Shown here piece by piece: positions 1 through 9,272 of a stretch of DNA of 64,000 bases. Position numbers and translations under genes: made by a program. Position 1 is the stretch's first letter. Each line of letters begins with the position of its first letter. Source of the DNA: Tahibacter soli (GTDB lineage: Bacteria > Pseudomonadota > Gammaproteobacteria > Xanthomonadales > Rhodanobacteraceae); NCBI RefSeq assembly GCF_025717065.2, contig NZ_JAOVZO020000003.1, positions 868,001 to 932,000 of the forward strand, written 5' to 3'. Below the pieces are notes generated by a model. It saw only the letters and a program-made list of their open reading frames with translations, did not search any database and was not told where the DNA came from.

Positions 1-409
1 CGAGCGACGCCTGCTTCGTCTCGACGAGCAGGGGCCCGAGCGGCGGAACGTACTTTGCGACGATGTACACAAGCGCCGTCACCGCCGGAATCAGCAGCGC
101 CGGCCCGAACAATCGATGCCCGAGCCGCGCGGCCTGCGACGTCGCCGCGTCGACGTTCGCCGTCGACGCGCGCGGCATGATGCCGGTGCCGGCGATCAGC
201 GCGAGCACGACCACGGCCGCGCCGACGATCTGCGTCGGCAACCGGTTGCCGGCCTGGTGCGCCGCGAGGATCGCGTCGCCGCCGGCGAACACGACGGTCA
301 TGATCGCCCAGAACGTCGCATTGGCCCAGCGTCGGTGGCGCGCATCGAAGAACGCCGCCGCGCCGAGAATAATCGCCGCGAGCCACCAGACGTGCGCGAG
401 CTTAAGCAT
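1..409 (-). CDS. DUF979 family membrane protein (5' part; runs off window start)
   Basis: The first 136 codons are visible from an ATG at 409; the rest lies beyond the window. The translation begins MLKLAHVWWLAAIILGAAAF and continues as hydrophobic segments separated by short charged loops (around residues 1-20, 33-50, 60-76 and 98-120), so this is a polytopic inner-membrane protein. I recognise it as DUF979 from this pattern and from its partner, the DUF969 protein, whose stop overlaps this start by 8 bases. DUF969 and DUF979 are known to occur together, often near pyrrolidone-carboxylate peptidase or 5-oxoprolinase genes, and are presumed to form a permease. Here they close an operon that encodes 5-oxoprolinase, so uptake or export of 5-oxoproline or a related metabolite is a reasonable inference. 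Confidence 0.8.
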   Translation of the reverse strand, partial: MLKLAHVWWLAAIILGAAAFFDARHRRWANATFWAIMTVVFAGGDAILAAHQAGNRLPTQIVGAAVVVLALIAGTGIMPRASTANVDAATSQAARLGHRLFGPALLIPAVTALVYIVAKYVPPLGPLLVETKQASL

Positions 410-1085
410 CGTTCGTCTCGCGCGCCGCCGCGAGCCGCCCCTGGAAGCGCGCGAGCCGCACCGCGTGGATCGCGAACGCCGCGATCGCGGTCGGCAGCGC
501 CCACAGCGCGATGTGCAGCGGCTCGAGCACGATGCCGCTCTTGGCGAGAAAGCCCTGGATCAGGAGCACCGCGCCGAACGCGAGGAATACGTCTTCGCCG
601 AAGAACAGGCCGACGTTGTCGGTGGCCGCGGCCATGGCGCGCGTGCGCTCGCGCGTCGGCGCGTCGAGCGCGGCCCGCGTTTTTTCGGCCGCGGCCTCGG
701 CCATCGGCGCGATCAGCGGCCGGACCGTCTGCGCATGGCCGCACACCGTCGTCAGGCCGAACATCGCCAGCAGCTGGCGCAGTCCGAGATAGGTCGTCAG
801 CAGGCGAAAGACGTTCATGCCGCGCAGTCCCAGGATCCACCGGTGCGCGTGTTCGCGCAGGCCCGCGCGTTCGAGCAGGCCGATCACCGGCAGCGTCAGG
901 ATCACGAGCATCGGCATGCGGTTGGACACGAACGATTCGCCGACGAGCGCGAGCAGGTCCGGTATCGACAGGCCGGCCGCGACGCCGCTCGCGAAACCGG
1001 CCGCGACGACGACGAGCATCGGATTCAGGCGGGCGAGAAACCCGGCGACGACGACCGCGACGCCGATCAGCGGCCAGTAGTTCAT
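402..1085 (-). CDS. DUF969 family membrane protein
   Basis: This 227-residue polytopic membrane protein starts MNYWPLIGVAVVVAGFLARL and matches DUF969. Hydrophobic stretches lie near residues 3-35, 55-70, 95-110, 150-170 and 180-200. A conserved-looking segment (LTTVCGHAQTVRPLIAPMAE) and a following acidic stretch (TDNVGLFFGEDVF) are typical of the family and could line a substrate path. The ATG at 1085 is chosen because it overlaps the pxpA stop as ATGA; the longer upstream reading is Arg-rich and not protein-like. Its own stop overlaps the DUF979 start. The function is not proven for the family; the operon suggests transport linked to 5-oxoproline metabolism. Confidence 0.83.
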   Translation of the reverse strand: MNYWPLIGVAVVVAGFLARLNPMLVVVAAGFASGVAAGLSIPDLLALVGESFVSNRMPMLVILTLPVIGLLERAGLREHAHRWILGLRGMNVFRLLTTYLGLRQLLAMFGLTTVCGHAQTVRPLIAPMAEAAAEKTRAALDAPTRERTRAMAAATDNVGLFFGEDVFLAFGAVLLIQGFLAKSGIVLEPLHIALWALPTAIAAFAIHAVRLARFQGRLAAARETNDA

Positions 1086-1855
1086 CGGTAGATCTCCCGG
1101 TGCGGCGCGGCGACGACGATGCCGGCCGCGACGAGCGCGGCGCGCAGCCGCTGCGCGAACTCGGCCGCGTTCGGCTTGTCGCCGTGCACGCACAGCGTGT
1201 TCGCGGCGATGTGCAGCGCGCTGCCGTCGCGCGCGGCGATGTCGCCGCTCGTCGCGAGCGCGACGGCCTGCGCGACCGCCAGCGCCGGATCGCCGATCAC
1301 GGCGCCGGGTTCGCGCCGCGGCGACAGCGTGCCGTCGGCCTCGTACGCGCGGTCGCAGAACGCTTCGTGCAGCACGGCGAGACCCATTCGCTCGCCGGCG
1401 CGCGTCAGTTCGCTGTCGGCGAGGCCGACGAGAAACAGGTTGGCGTCGACGTCGCGTACCGCTTGCGCGATCGCGTCGGCGAGCGCGGCGTCGCGCGCGG
1501 CCATGTTGTACAGCGCGCCGTGCGGCTTGACGTGCGCGACGCGCGTGCGCTCGGCGGTCGCGAACGCCTGCAGCGCACCGGTCTGGTACACGACGAGCGC
1601 ATACGCCTCGTTCGGCGCGATCGCCATTTCTCGGCGGCCGAAGCCGGCGAGGTCGGGAAGCGACGGATGCGCGCCGATCGCGACGCCGCGGTCGCGCGCG
1701 AGGCGCACGGTGCGGCGCATCGTGTCGGGATCGCCGGCGTGAAAGCCGCAGGCGACGTTCGCGGAACTGACGTGGGCGAGTACCTGCGCGTCCTGGCCCA
1801 TGGTCCAGGCGCCGTACGATTCGCCCATGTCGCAGTTGAGGTCGATGGTCGGCAT
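1082..1855 (-). CDS. pxpA: 5-oxoprolinase subunit PxpA (LamB/YcsF family)
   Basis: This 257-residue protein begins with the family signature MPTIDLNCDMGESYGAW and keeps the segments SSANVACGFHAGDP, GAHPSLPDLAGFGRR and HVKPHGALYN that mark LamB/YcsF proteins. PxpA works with PxpB and PxpC as the prokaryotic ATP-dependent 5-oxoprolinase, which opens 5-oxo-L-proline (pyroglutamate) to glutamate in the cytoplasm. All three subunits are encoded here in the order pxpB-pxpC-pxpA. The start is 16 bases after the pxpC stop, and the stop overlaps the DUF969 start as ATGA. Nothing is truncated, and the length is normal for the family (about 250 residues). Confidence 0.95.
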   Translation of the reverse strand: MPTIDLNCDMGESYGAWTMGQDAQVLAHVSSANVACGFHAGDPDTMRRTVRLARDRGVAIGAHPSLPDLAGFGRREMAIAPNEAYALVVYQTGALQAFATAERTRVAHVKPHGALYNMAARDAALADAIAQAVRDVDANLFLVGLADSELTRAGERMGLAVLHEAFCDRAYEADGTLSPRREPGAVIGDPALAVAQAVALATSGDIAARDGSALHIAANTLCVHGDKPNAAEFAQRLRAALVAAGIVVAAPHREIYR

Positions 1856-1871
1856 GGTCGCCGATGGTCGC

Positions 1872-2855
1872 CTAAAGCGCGCGCAGGCGATAGTCGCACT
1901 CGTACTCGATGCATTGCAGCATCGATTCGCGCGCGCGTCGCGCGGCGTCGGCCTCGCGCGGGTCGCACCACGCGAAGCGCACCGCATCGCCGGGCCGGCG
2001 CTGCGCGAGCCGCGCGCGGTCGACCGCGATCAGGTGCGCGATGCGCGGATAGCCGCCGGTCGTCGGATGTTCGGCCGCGAGCGCGATCGGCTGTCCGCCG
2101 GGCGGCAGCTGCAGCGTGCCGGCGGCGACGGCTTCGGATACCAGTTCGAGCGGGTGGGCGAGTTCCAGGCGCGGTCCGTCGAGGCGAAAACCGACGCGAT
2201 TCGAGTCGGCCGCGACGCGGAATTCGCGCGTCGCCAGCGCCGCACGCGATGCTTCGGTCAGCGCGCCGGTGTGCGCGCCGTCGACGAGCCGCAGCGGCAG
2301 CGGCGACGCCGGATCGAACCAGCGCGGCGAGGCGATCGACCATGCCGGCGCGCGGCTTGGCAAGGTGCGCCGCGGTCGGCCGAGCGGCAACAGGTCGCCG
2401 GCCGCGAGCGCGCGGCCGCCGAACGGGCCGATCGCGGCGTTGAGGTCGGTGCTGCGGCTGCCGAGCACGGGCGCGACGTCGATGCCGCCGGCGAACGCGA
2501 GATAGGCGCGCGCGCCGCGACGCATGCCGCCGCAGACGACGACGCTGCCGCGCACGAGCGGCACCGGCCGCCACGCCGGCAACGGCGCGCCGTCGACGCG
2601 CGCGTCGAGTTCGGCGCCGGTCAGCGCGACGACGGTGTCGGTTTCGCAGCGCAGCGTCGGGCCCGTCAGGGTGATTTCGAGCAGCGCGTCGTCGCGCGCG
2701 TTGCCGACGAGCGCGTTCGCGAGCCGCGCGGCGACGTCGTCCATCGCGCCGGCATGACCGACGCCGAGTCCGGCGATGCCGTAGCGGCCGCGGTCCTGCA
2801 CGCTGGTCAGAAATCCGGGCTTGACGACGGCGATCACGCGGAATTCTTTGTGCAC
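1872..2855 (-). CDS. pxpC: 5-oxoprolinase subunit PxpC (biotin-dependent carboxyltransferase-like)
   Basis: The 327-residue product has the AHS2 (KipA) domain: VVKPGFLTSVQDRGRYG at the N terminus, GVGHAGAMDDVAARLAN, LEITLTGPTL and a central LGSRSTDLNAAIGPFGGR. Later come the segments VAADSNRVGFRLDGPRL and LAAEHPTTGGYPRIA. In the pxp system this subunit pairs with PxpB (AHS1). The reading frame starts with GTG at 2855, 22 bases inside the end of pxpB, which fits translational coupling. Homologues are also annotated as allophanate hydrolase subunit 2, but the PxpA neighbour favours 5-oxoprolinase. Confidence 0.94.
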   Translation of the reverse strand: MHKEFRVIAVVKPGFLTSVQDRGRYGIAGLGVGHAGAMDDVAARLANALVGNARDDALLEITLTGPTLRCETDTVVALTGAELDARVDGAPLPAWRPVPLVRGSVVVCGGMRRGARAYLAFAGGIDVAPVLGSRSTDLNAAIGPFGGRALAAGDLLPLGRPRRTLPSRAPAWSIASPRWFDPASPLPLRLVDGAHTGALTEASRAALATREFRVAADSNRVGFRLDGPRLELAHPLELVSEAVAAGTLQLPPGGQPIALAAEHPTTGGYPRIAHLIAVDRARLAQRRPGDAVRFAWCDPREADAARRARESMLQCIEYECDYRLRAL

Positions 2856-3541
2856 AAGGTTTCAAATTCTTCATGGTCGATCGCGCGAAAGCGCACGCGA
2901 TCGCCGGGCGCGACGAGGTTCGGCGGCGTGCGCGAAAGATCGAACAGCGCGAGCGGCGTGCGGCCGATCAGGTTCCAGCCGCCGGGCAGCGTCTGCGGAT
3001 AGACGGCCGTCTGCGCGCCGCCGATCGCGACCGACCCGGGCGGCACGCGCGTGCGGGGCGTCGCGCGGCGCGGCGTATGCAGCGCGGGGTCGAGGCCGAG
3101 CAGGTAGGGAAAGCCCGGCGCGAAGCCGAGCATCGCGACGGTGTAGTCGCCGGCCGCGTGGCGCGCGGCGGCTTCGGTTGCGGTCAGGCCAGCGCGCCGG
3201 GCGACGTCGTCGAGGTCGGGGCCGTCGTAGCGCACGGGGATGTCGACGATGCGCGGCTTCGAAACCATCGCCGATGCATTTTCTTCGATCGTGCCGCGCA
3301 AGGTTTCGACGATGCGCTCGTACGCGAACGCCTGCCGATCGTCTGCCCGGAACGCCCCGTCGCAGATCACGCCGAGGCTCGCATAGCCCGGCACGAGGTC
3401 GAGAATGCCGGGAATGTCCATGGCGGCGATGCGCGCCGCCGCCGCGTGCACGCGCGCGCTGAGCGCCGCGTCGATGCCCGCGCCGAAGCGAATCAGCACG
3501 GCGTCGTCGCCGAGCGGCTCGAACGTCGGCGCCTCGCTCAT
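2834..3541 (-). CDS. pxpB: 5-oxoprolinase subunit PxpB (AHS1/KipI family)
   Basis: This 235-residue protein begins MSEAPTFEPLGDDAVLIRFG and carries the AHS1 hallmarks: DLVPGYASLGV, VRYDGPDLDDVARRAGLT, YTVAMLGFAPGFPYLLGLD, RTRVPPGSVAIGGAQTAVYP and LPGGWNLIGRTPL. With PxpC and PxpA it forms the ATP-dependent 5-oxoprolinase. The ATG at 3541 overlaps the HIT-protein stop as ATGA. Some relatives (KipI) inhibit sporulation kinases in Bacillus, but the three-gene context makes the metabolic role far more likely. Confidence 0.94.
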   Translation of the reverse strand: MSEAPTFEPLGDDAVLIRFGAGIDAALSARVHAAAARIAAMDIPGILDLVPGYASLGVICDGAFRADDRQAFAYERIVETLRGTIEENASAMVSKPRIVDIPVRYDGPDLDDVARRAGLTATEAAARHAAGDYTVAMLGFAPGFPYLLGLDPALHTPRRATPRTRVPPGSVAIGGAQTAVYPQTLPGGWNLIGRTPLALFDLSRTPPNLVAPGDRVRFRAIDHEEFETLCTKNSA

Positions 3542-3963
3542 TCCGCGGCCGGCGCGAGCGCGGCGCGCAACAGGCCCAGCACGCGGGCGCGTTCGTCGGC
3601 CGTGTACGGCACGCGCTCGCCGATGCCCCACACGGGCCGCGGCCACGCCGCGTCGCCGACGAAGCGCGCGATCACGTGCACGTGCAGCTGCGGCACGACG
3701 TTGCCGAGCGCGGCGATGTTGAGCTTGTCGGGCTTGGCGATCGCATGCAGCACGTGCGCGACGCGGTTGATCTCGTCGAGCAGCGCGTGCTGGTCGTCGC
3801 GCGCGAGTTCCGTCAGCTCGCGCAGTCCGGGCATGCGCGGCACGAGGATCAGCCACGGAAATCGCATGTCGTCCATCAGCAGCGCGCGCGACAGTGGCAG
3901 TTCGAGCACCGCATGCGTGTCGGCGGCGAGGCGCGGATCGAGCGCGAAGGCGGTCTCGTTCAT
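3538..3963 (-). CDS. HIT family nucleotide-binding hydrolase
   Basis: This is a small (141-residue) histidine-triad protein. The core motif is PQLHVHVIARF, where the middle and last His of the triad are present and the first position is Gln, a variant common in this proteobacterial subgroup. It is followed by DAAWPRPVWG, which is also typical. HIT proteins hydrolyse nucleotide phosphoramidates or dinucleoside polyphosphates; the substrate cannot be read from sequence. The gene sits between a dienelactone-hydrolase gene and pxpB, overlapping both by ATGA, so it is co-transcribed with the 5-oxoprolinase operon, although no functional link is evident. Confidence 0.9.
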   Translation of the reverse strand: MNETAFALDPRLAADTHAVLELPLSRALLMDDMRFPWLILVPRMPGLRELTELARDDQHALLDEINRVAHVLHAIAKPDKLNIAALGNVVPQLHVHVIARFVGDAAWPRPVWGIGERVPYTADERARVLGLLRAALAPAAE

Positions 3964-4631
3964 CGCCCACCCGCCACGTGTTCGTCGAAGAACGCGAGCG
4001 TGCGTTCGAGCGCGAGCGCGGCCGACGGCGCGTCGTAGTCGGCGCGCCTGTCGCAGTTGAAGCCGTGGCCGGCCGGGTAGACGTGAATCTGCGCCTGCGG
4101 CTGCAGTTCGCGATGCTTGTCGCGCGCCTCGGCAGGAATGATCGGATCGCGTTCGCCGAAGTGGAACATCAGCGGCGCCTTCGCGCGCTCGTGGAGAAAC
4201 GGCACGCTGCGGCCGCCGTAGTAGACGACGGTCGGCAAAGCGAGGCGGGTGTTCGACAGGAACGTGACGGTGCCGCCCCAGCAGTAGCCGACGACGCCGA
4301 TCTTTCCGGCCGACGCGATCGCCTCGGCCGCGCTGGCAACTGCGGCGACCGCGCGTTCGAACCCGACTTCCGCGGCGAGCTTGCGTCCGCGTTCGACGCC
4401 GGCTTCGTCGTAGCCGAGTTCGACGCCCGATTCGACGAAGTCGAAGATCGCCGGCGCGACCGCGACGTAGCCGGCCCGCGCGTAGCCGTCGGCGACGCTG
4501 CGGATATGCGCGTTGACGCCGAAGATTTCCTGCACGACGACGATGCCGCCGCGCGGCGCGCCGGCCGGGTCGGCGCGGTAGCCGCCGATGCACTGCATCG
4601 CGCCGGTCGGCAGGTTGACGGTCTGTCCCAT
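3960..4631 (-). CDS. Dienelactone hydrolase family protein
   Basis: This 223-residue alpha/beta hydrolase has an intact dienelactone-hydrolase catalytic set: nucleophile Cys117 in GYCWGG, Asp162 in GERDPIIP, His189 in GHGFN, and Glu35 in [10 protein letters not shown], which primes the Cys in this family. The ATG at 4631 is preferred over the upstream Arg-rich extension; the protein then begins [13 protein letters not shown]. It is the first gene of the seven-gene minus-strand operon that continues through the HIT and pxp genes. It probably cleaves a lactone or ester; the natural substrate is unknown, and in this context it need not be a chloroaromatic intermediate. Confidence 0.9.
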   Translation of the reverse strand: MGQTVNLPTGAMQCIGGYRADPAGAPRGGIVVVQEIFGVNAHIRSVADGYARAGYVAVAPAIFDFVESGVELGYDEAGVERGRKLAAEVGFERAVAAVASAAEAIASAGKIGVVGYCWGGTVTFLSNTRLALPTVVYYGGRSVPFLHERAKAPLMFHFGERDPIIPAEARDKHRELQPQAQIHVYPAGHGFNCDRRADYDAPSAALALERTLAFFDEHVAGGR

Positions 4632-4722
4632 GGCGCATCCTCGCTGCGTTTCTCGCGACGAGCGTAGTCGCACCGGCGCGCGTGTCAACCGCGCAGAGGT
4701 TCCACAATGCGACAATGCCGCA

Positions 4723-6837
4723 TCATGCCGCGTACGGAACGACGCGGTTGCGTCCGTCGGCCTTGGCGCGGTAGACGGCCGCGTCGGCGGCGCTCAGCAG
4801 GCCTTCGAGCGTCGTTTCGCCCGAGCGCTTGAGGCTCGCAAGGCCGATGCTGATCGTCAGCGGGCGCGGCGCGCCGGTCAGCGGCGTCAGCGCGAACTCC
4901 ACCTTGTCGCGCAGCCGTTCGGCGATCGCGTGCGCCTGCGCGTCGTCGCGGCCGGGCAGCACGGCGATGAATTCCTCGCCGCCGTAACGGCCGAGCATGT
5001 CGCCGGGTTCGAGCCACTGCCGCATGATCTGCACGCCGCTCGCGAGCACGCGGTCGCCGAACTGGTGGCCGTGCTCGTCGTTGATGCGCTTGAAGTGGTC
5101 GAAGTCGATCATCAGCAGCGCGAGGTCGCGGCCGTCGCGCAGCGCGTGGCGCATCTGCTCGTCGAGCTGGCGCATGAGATGACCGCGGTTGTACGCGCCG
5201 GTCAGCGGATCGGTGATCGCGGCCTGGTACAGCTCGGCCGCCTGCGTGCTGAGTTTGGCGTTGACGTTCTGCAGGACGCTTTCCTGCGCGCTGATCTCGG
5301 CGTTCTTGCGTTCGAGTTCGCGGTTCAGGCGACGCGACGTGCGATAGCGGTTGAACAGCACGACCAGCAGCGCGGCAAGGCCCAGGCCCACACCGATGCC
5401 GATGTTGCGCAGCAGCGCCTGTTCGCGCAGCCGCAGCGACTGCACCTCGTTGTCGAGGCTGAGCAGACGGATGCGCTGGTCGGCTTCCGCGCGCTCGTAG
5501 CGCGACTTGAGCGCGGCGAGCTGGCGCCCCGAGCGCGTGCCGAGGAGTTCCTCGCGCAGGTCGTTGCGGCGGTGCGCGTAGGCCAGCGCGCTGCCGAGTT
5601 CGCCGCGCGCCTGCGCGACTTCTTCGCGCGCGCCGTAGGCTTCGGACAGCGGCGCCTTGAGCTTTGCCTCGGTCAGCACCGAGATCGCCTCGTCGAGCCG
5701 CTCGCGCGCGGTTTTCTCGTCGCCGGCGCGCAGCGCGAGGCGGCCGAGGTACAGCAGCGCGTTGCCGACGATTTCGCGGTGACGCAGGTCGCGTCCGATC
5801 GCGAGCGCCTGTTCCAGCGGCGCGATCGCTTCGCTGTCGCGGCCGAGCTTGATCAGCGCGCGCGCGATTTCCACTTGTTCGAGGCCGATGTACGGCCGGT
5901 TGCCGAGGCTCGCGTCGATCGCGAGCGCCTGGCGCGCCATCGCGAGCGCCGATTCGGCGTCGCCGATGTCGTTGCTGAAGCTGGCGTAGCTGCCGAGCGC
6001 GGCGGCGAGCGACTGCGGGTCGTGCCGTGCCATCGACGCGGCGAGCGCGGCCTTGAAGTTCGTCTTGGCCTGCTCGGTGTCTTCGATTTCGCGGTAGAGC
6101 AGGGCGATGTTGCGGTACGACAGGTCGAGCCGTTCGGCGCCGCCGAGCGTCTTGCGCAGATCGAGCGCGTCGAGCTGCAGTTCGAGCGCGCGCGCGTAGT
6201 CGCCGAGGTCGCGATGCACCGTGCCGAGATTCATCAGCACCTGCGCTTCGCCGGAGCGGTCGCGCAGCGCGCGGCGCAGCGACAGCGCGGTTTCCTGGTG
6301 CGCGCGGGCCGACTCGAGCTGGCCGCGGCGGCGCGCGAAGACGCCGAGATAACCCTCGGCGGCGGCCTGCGCCGCGACGTCGCCGGTGGCGCGCGCGCGG
6401 TCGAGCAGGAGGCCCGCGTGCGCGTTCGCGGCGTCGTAGTCGCCCTGGACCAGCGCGAGTGCGGTCGCCTCGTCGAGCGCCAGGATCATCGCGCCGGCGT
6501 CGCCGAGCCGCTCGGCGAACGCCGCGACGCGCTTCCAGGCGATGGCCGACTGGCGCGGCGCGCCGAGCGCCTGCTGCAGTTCGCCCACCGCTTCGGCGTA
6601 CAGCATGCGGCCGCGCGGACCGATCAGCGGTGCGACCAGGTTGTCGGTGGTTTCCCATGCCGAATCAATGGCTTGGGCAACGGTTTGCGCGCTGGCGGCA
6701 AGCTTGCCGGCGCTGGACGGCGTGAGATCGTCGGCGTACAGGCCGTCGACGAGGCCGAAACCGGAGACGAGCGCCGCCAGCACGAGCGCTGTCAGCGGGC
6801 GGGGGCCGTGCTTGGCGGATCGGTGGTAAGACGGCAT
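4723..6837 (-). CDS. Diguanylate cyclase with N-terminal TPR sensor region
   Basis: This 704-residue protein has a signal peptide (about residues 1-36), a long periplasmic array of TPR-like helical repeats (about 60-440, for example [19 protein letters not shown]), a coiled coil, one membrane segment ([18 protein letters not shown], near 475), a second coiled coil, and a C-terminal GGDEF domain. The active-site motif is GGEEF in [14 protein letters not shown], near residue 618, so c-di-GMP synthesis is expected. The upstream inhibitory site would need R-x-x-D, but the sequence reads EPGD, so classical product inhibition is probably absent. It is transcribed divergently from rimO. The start at 6837 gives a clean signal peptide. 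Confidence 0.93.
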   Translation of the reverse strand: MPSYHRSAKHGPRPLTALVLAALVSGFGLVDGLYADDLTPSSAGKLAASAQTVAQAIDSAWETTDNLVAPLIGPRGRMLYAEAVGELQQALGAPRQSAIAWKRVAAFAERLGDAGAMILALDEATALALVQGDYDAANAHAGLLLDRARATGDVAAQAAAEGYLGVFARRRGQLESARAHQETALSLRRALRDRSGEAQVLMNLGTVHRDLGDYARALELQLDALDLRKTLGGAERLDLSYRNIALLYREIEDTEQAKTNFKAALAASMARHDPQSLAAALGSYASFSNDIGDAESALAMARQALAIDASLGNRPYIGLEQVEIARALIKLGRDSEAIAPLEQALAIGRDLRHREIVGNALLYLGRLALRAGDEKTARERLDEAISVLTEAKLKAPLSEAYGAREEVAQARGELGSALAYAHRRNDLREELLGTRSGRQLAALKSRYERAEADQRIRLLSLDNEVQSLRLREQALLRNIGIGVGLGLAALLVVLFNRYRTSRRLNRELERKNAEISAQESVLQNVNAKLSTQAAELYQAAITDPLTGAYNRGHLMRQLDEQMRHALRDGRDLALLMIDFDHFKRINDEHGHQFGDRVLASGVQIMRQWLEPGDMLGRYGGEEFIAVLPGRDDAQAHAIAERLRDKVEFALTPLTGAPRPLTISIGLASLKRSGETTLEGLLSAADAAVYRAKADGRNRVVPYAA

Positions 6838-6931
6838 CGTCGATCGAACCCCTGCGTTCAATCCGTCCCTGTATGTGGCGAATTGTGCCTTACCGTAAAG
6901 CGATGTGAAGTAAACGATTGTGTGGGCCGTT

Positions 6932-6962
6932 TTGCCCCCGAAAGCGGCTCCGGCGTTATAAA
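6932..6962 (+). promoter_or_regulatory. Candidate sigma-70 promoter for rimO
   Basis: A TATAAA hexamer at 6957-6962 lies about 30 bases before the rimO start. A weak TTGCCC at 6932-6937 could be the -35 element with a long 19-base spacer. The call rests on the -10 match and on the position in the 156-base divergent region between the diguanylate cyclase and rimO genes. Confidence 0.35.
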
Positions 6963-6993
6963 ATCCCGCTCTTGCCCGTTTCGAGCCCGTGCC

Positions 6994-8322
6994 ATGTCCC
7001 GCCAGAATCCCAAGGTCGGCTTCGTCAGTCTCGGCTGCCCCAAGGCGCTGGTCGACTCCGAACGCATCCTCACGCAGCTGCGCGTCGAAGGCTACGACAT
7101 CGTGCAGACGTACGACGACGCCGACGTCGTGGTCGTCAACACGTGCGGTTTCATCGACGCCGCGGTCGAGGAATCGCTCGACGCGATCGGCGAGGCGATG
7201 GCCGAGAACGGCAAGGTCATCGTCACCGGCTGTCTCGGCGCGAAGGCCGACGTGATCCGCGAGGCGCATCCCGACGTGTTGTCGATCTCCGGCCCGCAGG
7301 ACTACGCGAGCGTGATGACCGCGGTGCACAAGCAGCTGCCGCCCAGGCACGATCCGTTTCTCGATCTGGTGCCGCCGCAGGGTCTGAAGCTCACGCCGAA
7401 GCACTACGCGTACCTCAAGATTTCCGAAGGCTGCAATCACCGCTGCTCGTTCTGCATCATCCCGTCGATGCGCGGCGACCTCGTTTCGCGACCCGTCGAC
7501 CAGGTGCTCGCCGAGGCCGAAAAGCTGGTCAAGGGCGGCGTCAAGGAGCTGCTCGTGATCTCGCAGGACACGAGCGCCTACGGCGTCGACCTGCGCTATG
7601 CCGAGCGCGAATGGCGCGGCCGTTCGTACCGCACGCGCATGACCGAACTGTGCGAGGGCCTGTCCGAACTCGGCGCGTGGACGCGCCTGCACTACGTCTA
7701 CCCGTATCCGCACGTCGACGAAGTCGTGCCGCTGATGGCGCAGGGCAAGGTGCTGCCTTATCTCGACATCCCGTTCCAGCACGCGAGTCCGCGCATCCTG
7801 AAGCTCATGAAGCGTCCGGGCGCGGTCGACAAGGTGCTGGCGCGCGTGAAGAACTGGCGCGAGATCTGCCCCGATCTGACGATCCGCTCGACGTTCATCG
7901 TCGGCTTTCCGGGCGAGACCGACGCCGAGTTCGAAGAGCTGCTCGACTTTTTGCGCGAGGCGCAGCTCGACCGCGTCGGCGCGTTCGCGTATTCGCCGGT
8001 CGACGGCGCGAAGGCGAACGATCTGCCCGATCCGGTCGACGACGACGTCAAGGAAGAGCGCCTCGAACGCTTCATGGAAGTCCAGGCGGAAATCAGCGCG
8101 CTGCGCCTGGAGCGCAAGATCGGTACGCGCATCAAGGTGCTCGTCGACCACGTCGACGCCGACGGCGCGGTCGCGCGTTCGGCCGCCGACGCGCCGGAAA
8201 TCGACGGCGTCGTGCACGTCGACGACGGGCAGAAGCTCAGGCCCGGCGCGTTCGTCGAGGTCGAAGTGATCAACGCCGACCAGCACGATCTGTTCGCGCG
8301 CGTGGCGACCGCGAAACACTGA
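6994..8322 (+). CDS. rimO: Ribosomal protein S12 methylthiotransferase RimO
   Basis: This 442-residue radical-SAM methylthiotransferase has three N-terminal cluster cysteines (in [15 protein letters not shown] and VTGCLGA), the radical-SAM CxxxCxxC in [10 protein letters not shown], and a C-terminal TRAM domain ending [17 protein letters not shown]. RimO adds a methylthio group to a conserved Asp of ribosomal protein S12. [19 protein letters not shown] and [18 protein letters not shown] are characteristic of RimO and separate it from MiaB. The TGA stop overlaps the next ATG by one base (TGATG), so the downstream gene is probably coupled. Confidence 0.97.
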   Translation: MSRQNPKVGFVSLGCPKALVDSERILTQLRVEGYDIVQTYDDADVVVVNTCGFIDAAVEESLDAIGEAMAENGKVIVTGCLGAKADVIREAHPDVLSISGPQDYASVMTAVHKQLPPRHDPFLDLVPPQGLKLTPKHYAYLKISEGCNHRCSFCIIPSMRGDLVSRPVDQVLAEAEKLVKGGVKELLVISQDTSAYGVDLRYAEREWRGRSYRTRMTELCEGLSELGAWTRLHYVYPYPHVDEVVPLMAQGKVLPYLDIPFQHASPRILKLMKRPGAVDKVLARVKNWREICPDLTIRSTFIVGFPGETDAEFEELLDFLREAQLDRVGAFAYSPVDGAKANDLPDPVDDDVKEERLERFMEVQAEISALRLERKIGTRIKVLVDHVDADGAVARSAADAPEIDGVVHVDDGQKLRPGAFVEVEVINADQHDLFARVATAKH

Positions 8323-9119
8323 TGCGTTTCGTGGCGCCGGCGCGCGCGGCGATACCGCGCTCGGTCTACGCGCAGGCGCCGCTCGCGGCGTGGCACGAAT
8401 ACGAGCGGTGGCTCGCGCGCGACGATTTCCCGCCGGTCGACGAACTCAACGACGGCTGGGCCGACGCCGGCGGACGCCGCTTCGTCGAACAGACGCCGGA
8501 ACTGCTCGCCGACGGTCTGCACTACGAAACGCGCATCGCGCAGCACGGCCGGATCGCGACGCGCGCCGGCAACTGGCACGATTTCTTCAACGCGCTGGTG
8601 TGGCGCCGCTACCCCGCGATCAAGGCGTCGCTCAACGCGCGGCAGGTCGCCGAGATCGGCGTGATGGGCGACAAGACGCGCAGCCGCGCGCAGTGCGCGC
8701 TGACGCATTTCGACGAAGGCGGCGTGATCGTCGTCGTGCGCGATCCGGCGCTGGTCGGCCTGTGGGACGCGCACGACTGGCACGGCCTGTTCTGGCGCGA
8801 ACGCGCGGCGTGGAACGACGGACGCATCGAGGCGCAAGTGTTCGGCCATGCGCTGCTGGAAATGGCGCTCGTGCCGGACACGGTGATCACCGGCAAGGCG
8901 CTCGCGATCGCCGATACCGTCTCGGCGATACCGGCCGTCGCGGCGGCGGTCGAGGCGGGGCTGGCGTTGAACGATCCGCAGGAACTTCGACCGCTGCCGA
9001 TCTCGGGCATCCCCGGCTGGCACCGCGACAACGCGAGGGAGGCGTTCTACCGCGACGCGCCGTGCTTCAAACCGCTGCGGCCGGGACGTACCTATCCTGC
9101 GGTCCTATCAAGATCTTGA
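8322..9119 (+). CDS. DUF3025 domain-containing protein
   Basis: This 265-residue protein is recognisable as DUF3025 by HYETRIAQHGRIATRAGNWHD followed by FFNALVWRRYPAIKASLN, and by the later stretch ALTHFDEGGVIVVVRDP. No catalytic residues are assigned for the family; the conserved His, Asn and Trp residues in RAGNWHDFFNALVW may form a site. There is no signal peptide or membrane segment, so it is likely cytoplasmic. It is coupled to rimO through TGATG. The gene ends immediately before a stack of inverted repeats. Confidence 0.85.
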   Translation: MRFVAPARAAIPRSVYAQAPLAAWHEYERWLARDDFPPVDELNDGWADAGGRRFVEQTPELLADGLHYETRIAQHGRIATRAGNWHDFFNALVWRRYPAIKASLNARQVAEIGVMGDKTRSRAQCALTHFDEGGVIVVVRDPALVGLWDAHDWHGLFWRERAAWNDGRIEAQVFGHALLEMALVPDTVITGKALAIADTVSAIPAVAAAVEAGLALNDPQELRPLPISGIPGWHRDNAREAFYRDAPCFKPLRPGRTYPAVLSRS

Positions 9120-9233
9120 GAAACAGGCTTCCTGCCTGTTTCCCAATCGAACGGCGCAAGCAGAGCTTGCGCACCTTCTCCGAGCATCAACCGCTCACGC
9201 GATTGATGCTCGGGCGATCCATCCCTGGATCGC
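9120..9233. repeat. Stack of four perfect hairpins between convergent genes
   Basis: Four separate inverted repeats lie end to end. GAAACAGGC/GCCTGTTTC (9120-9142, loop TTCCT); GCGCAAGC/GCTTGCGC (9154-9172, loop AGA); CCGAGCATCAA/TTGATGCTCGG (9180-9213, 12-base loop); GCGATCCA/TGGATCGC (9214-9233, loop TCCC). They fill the gap between the plus-strand DUF3025 gene and the minus-strand secreted protein. The first hairpin could terminate transcription, although no strong T-run follows. The remaining bases to 9272 hold nothing else I recognise. Confidence 0.85.
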
Positions 9234-9272
9234 TGCAGCAGGTTTCTTTTCAACGGTTTATCGGTAGCGCAG

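Noticed and set aside
4588-8322. A 1,244-codon open frame on the plus strand joined to rimO
   Set aside because: The part before 6994 is antisense to the diguanylate cyclase gene; it is Arg/Ala/Val-rich with no family features. Only the rimO part is real.
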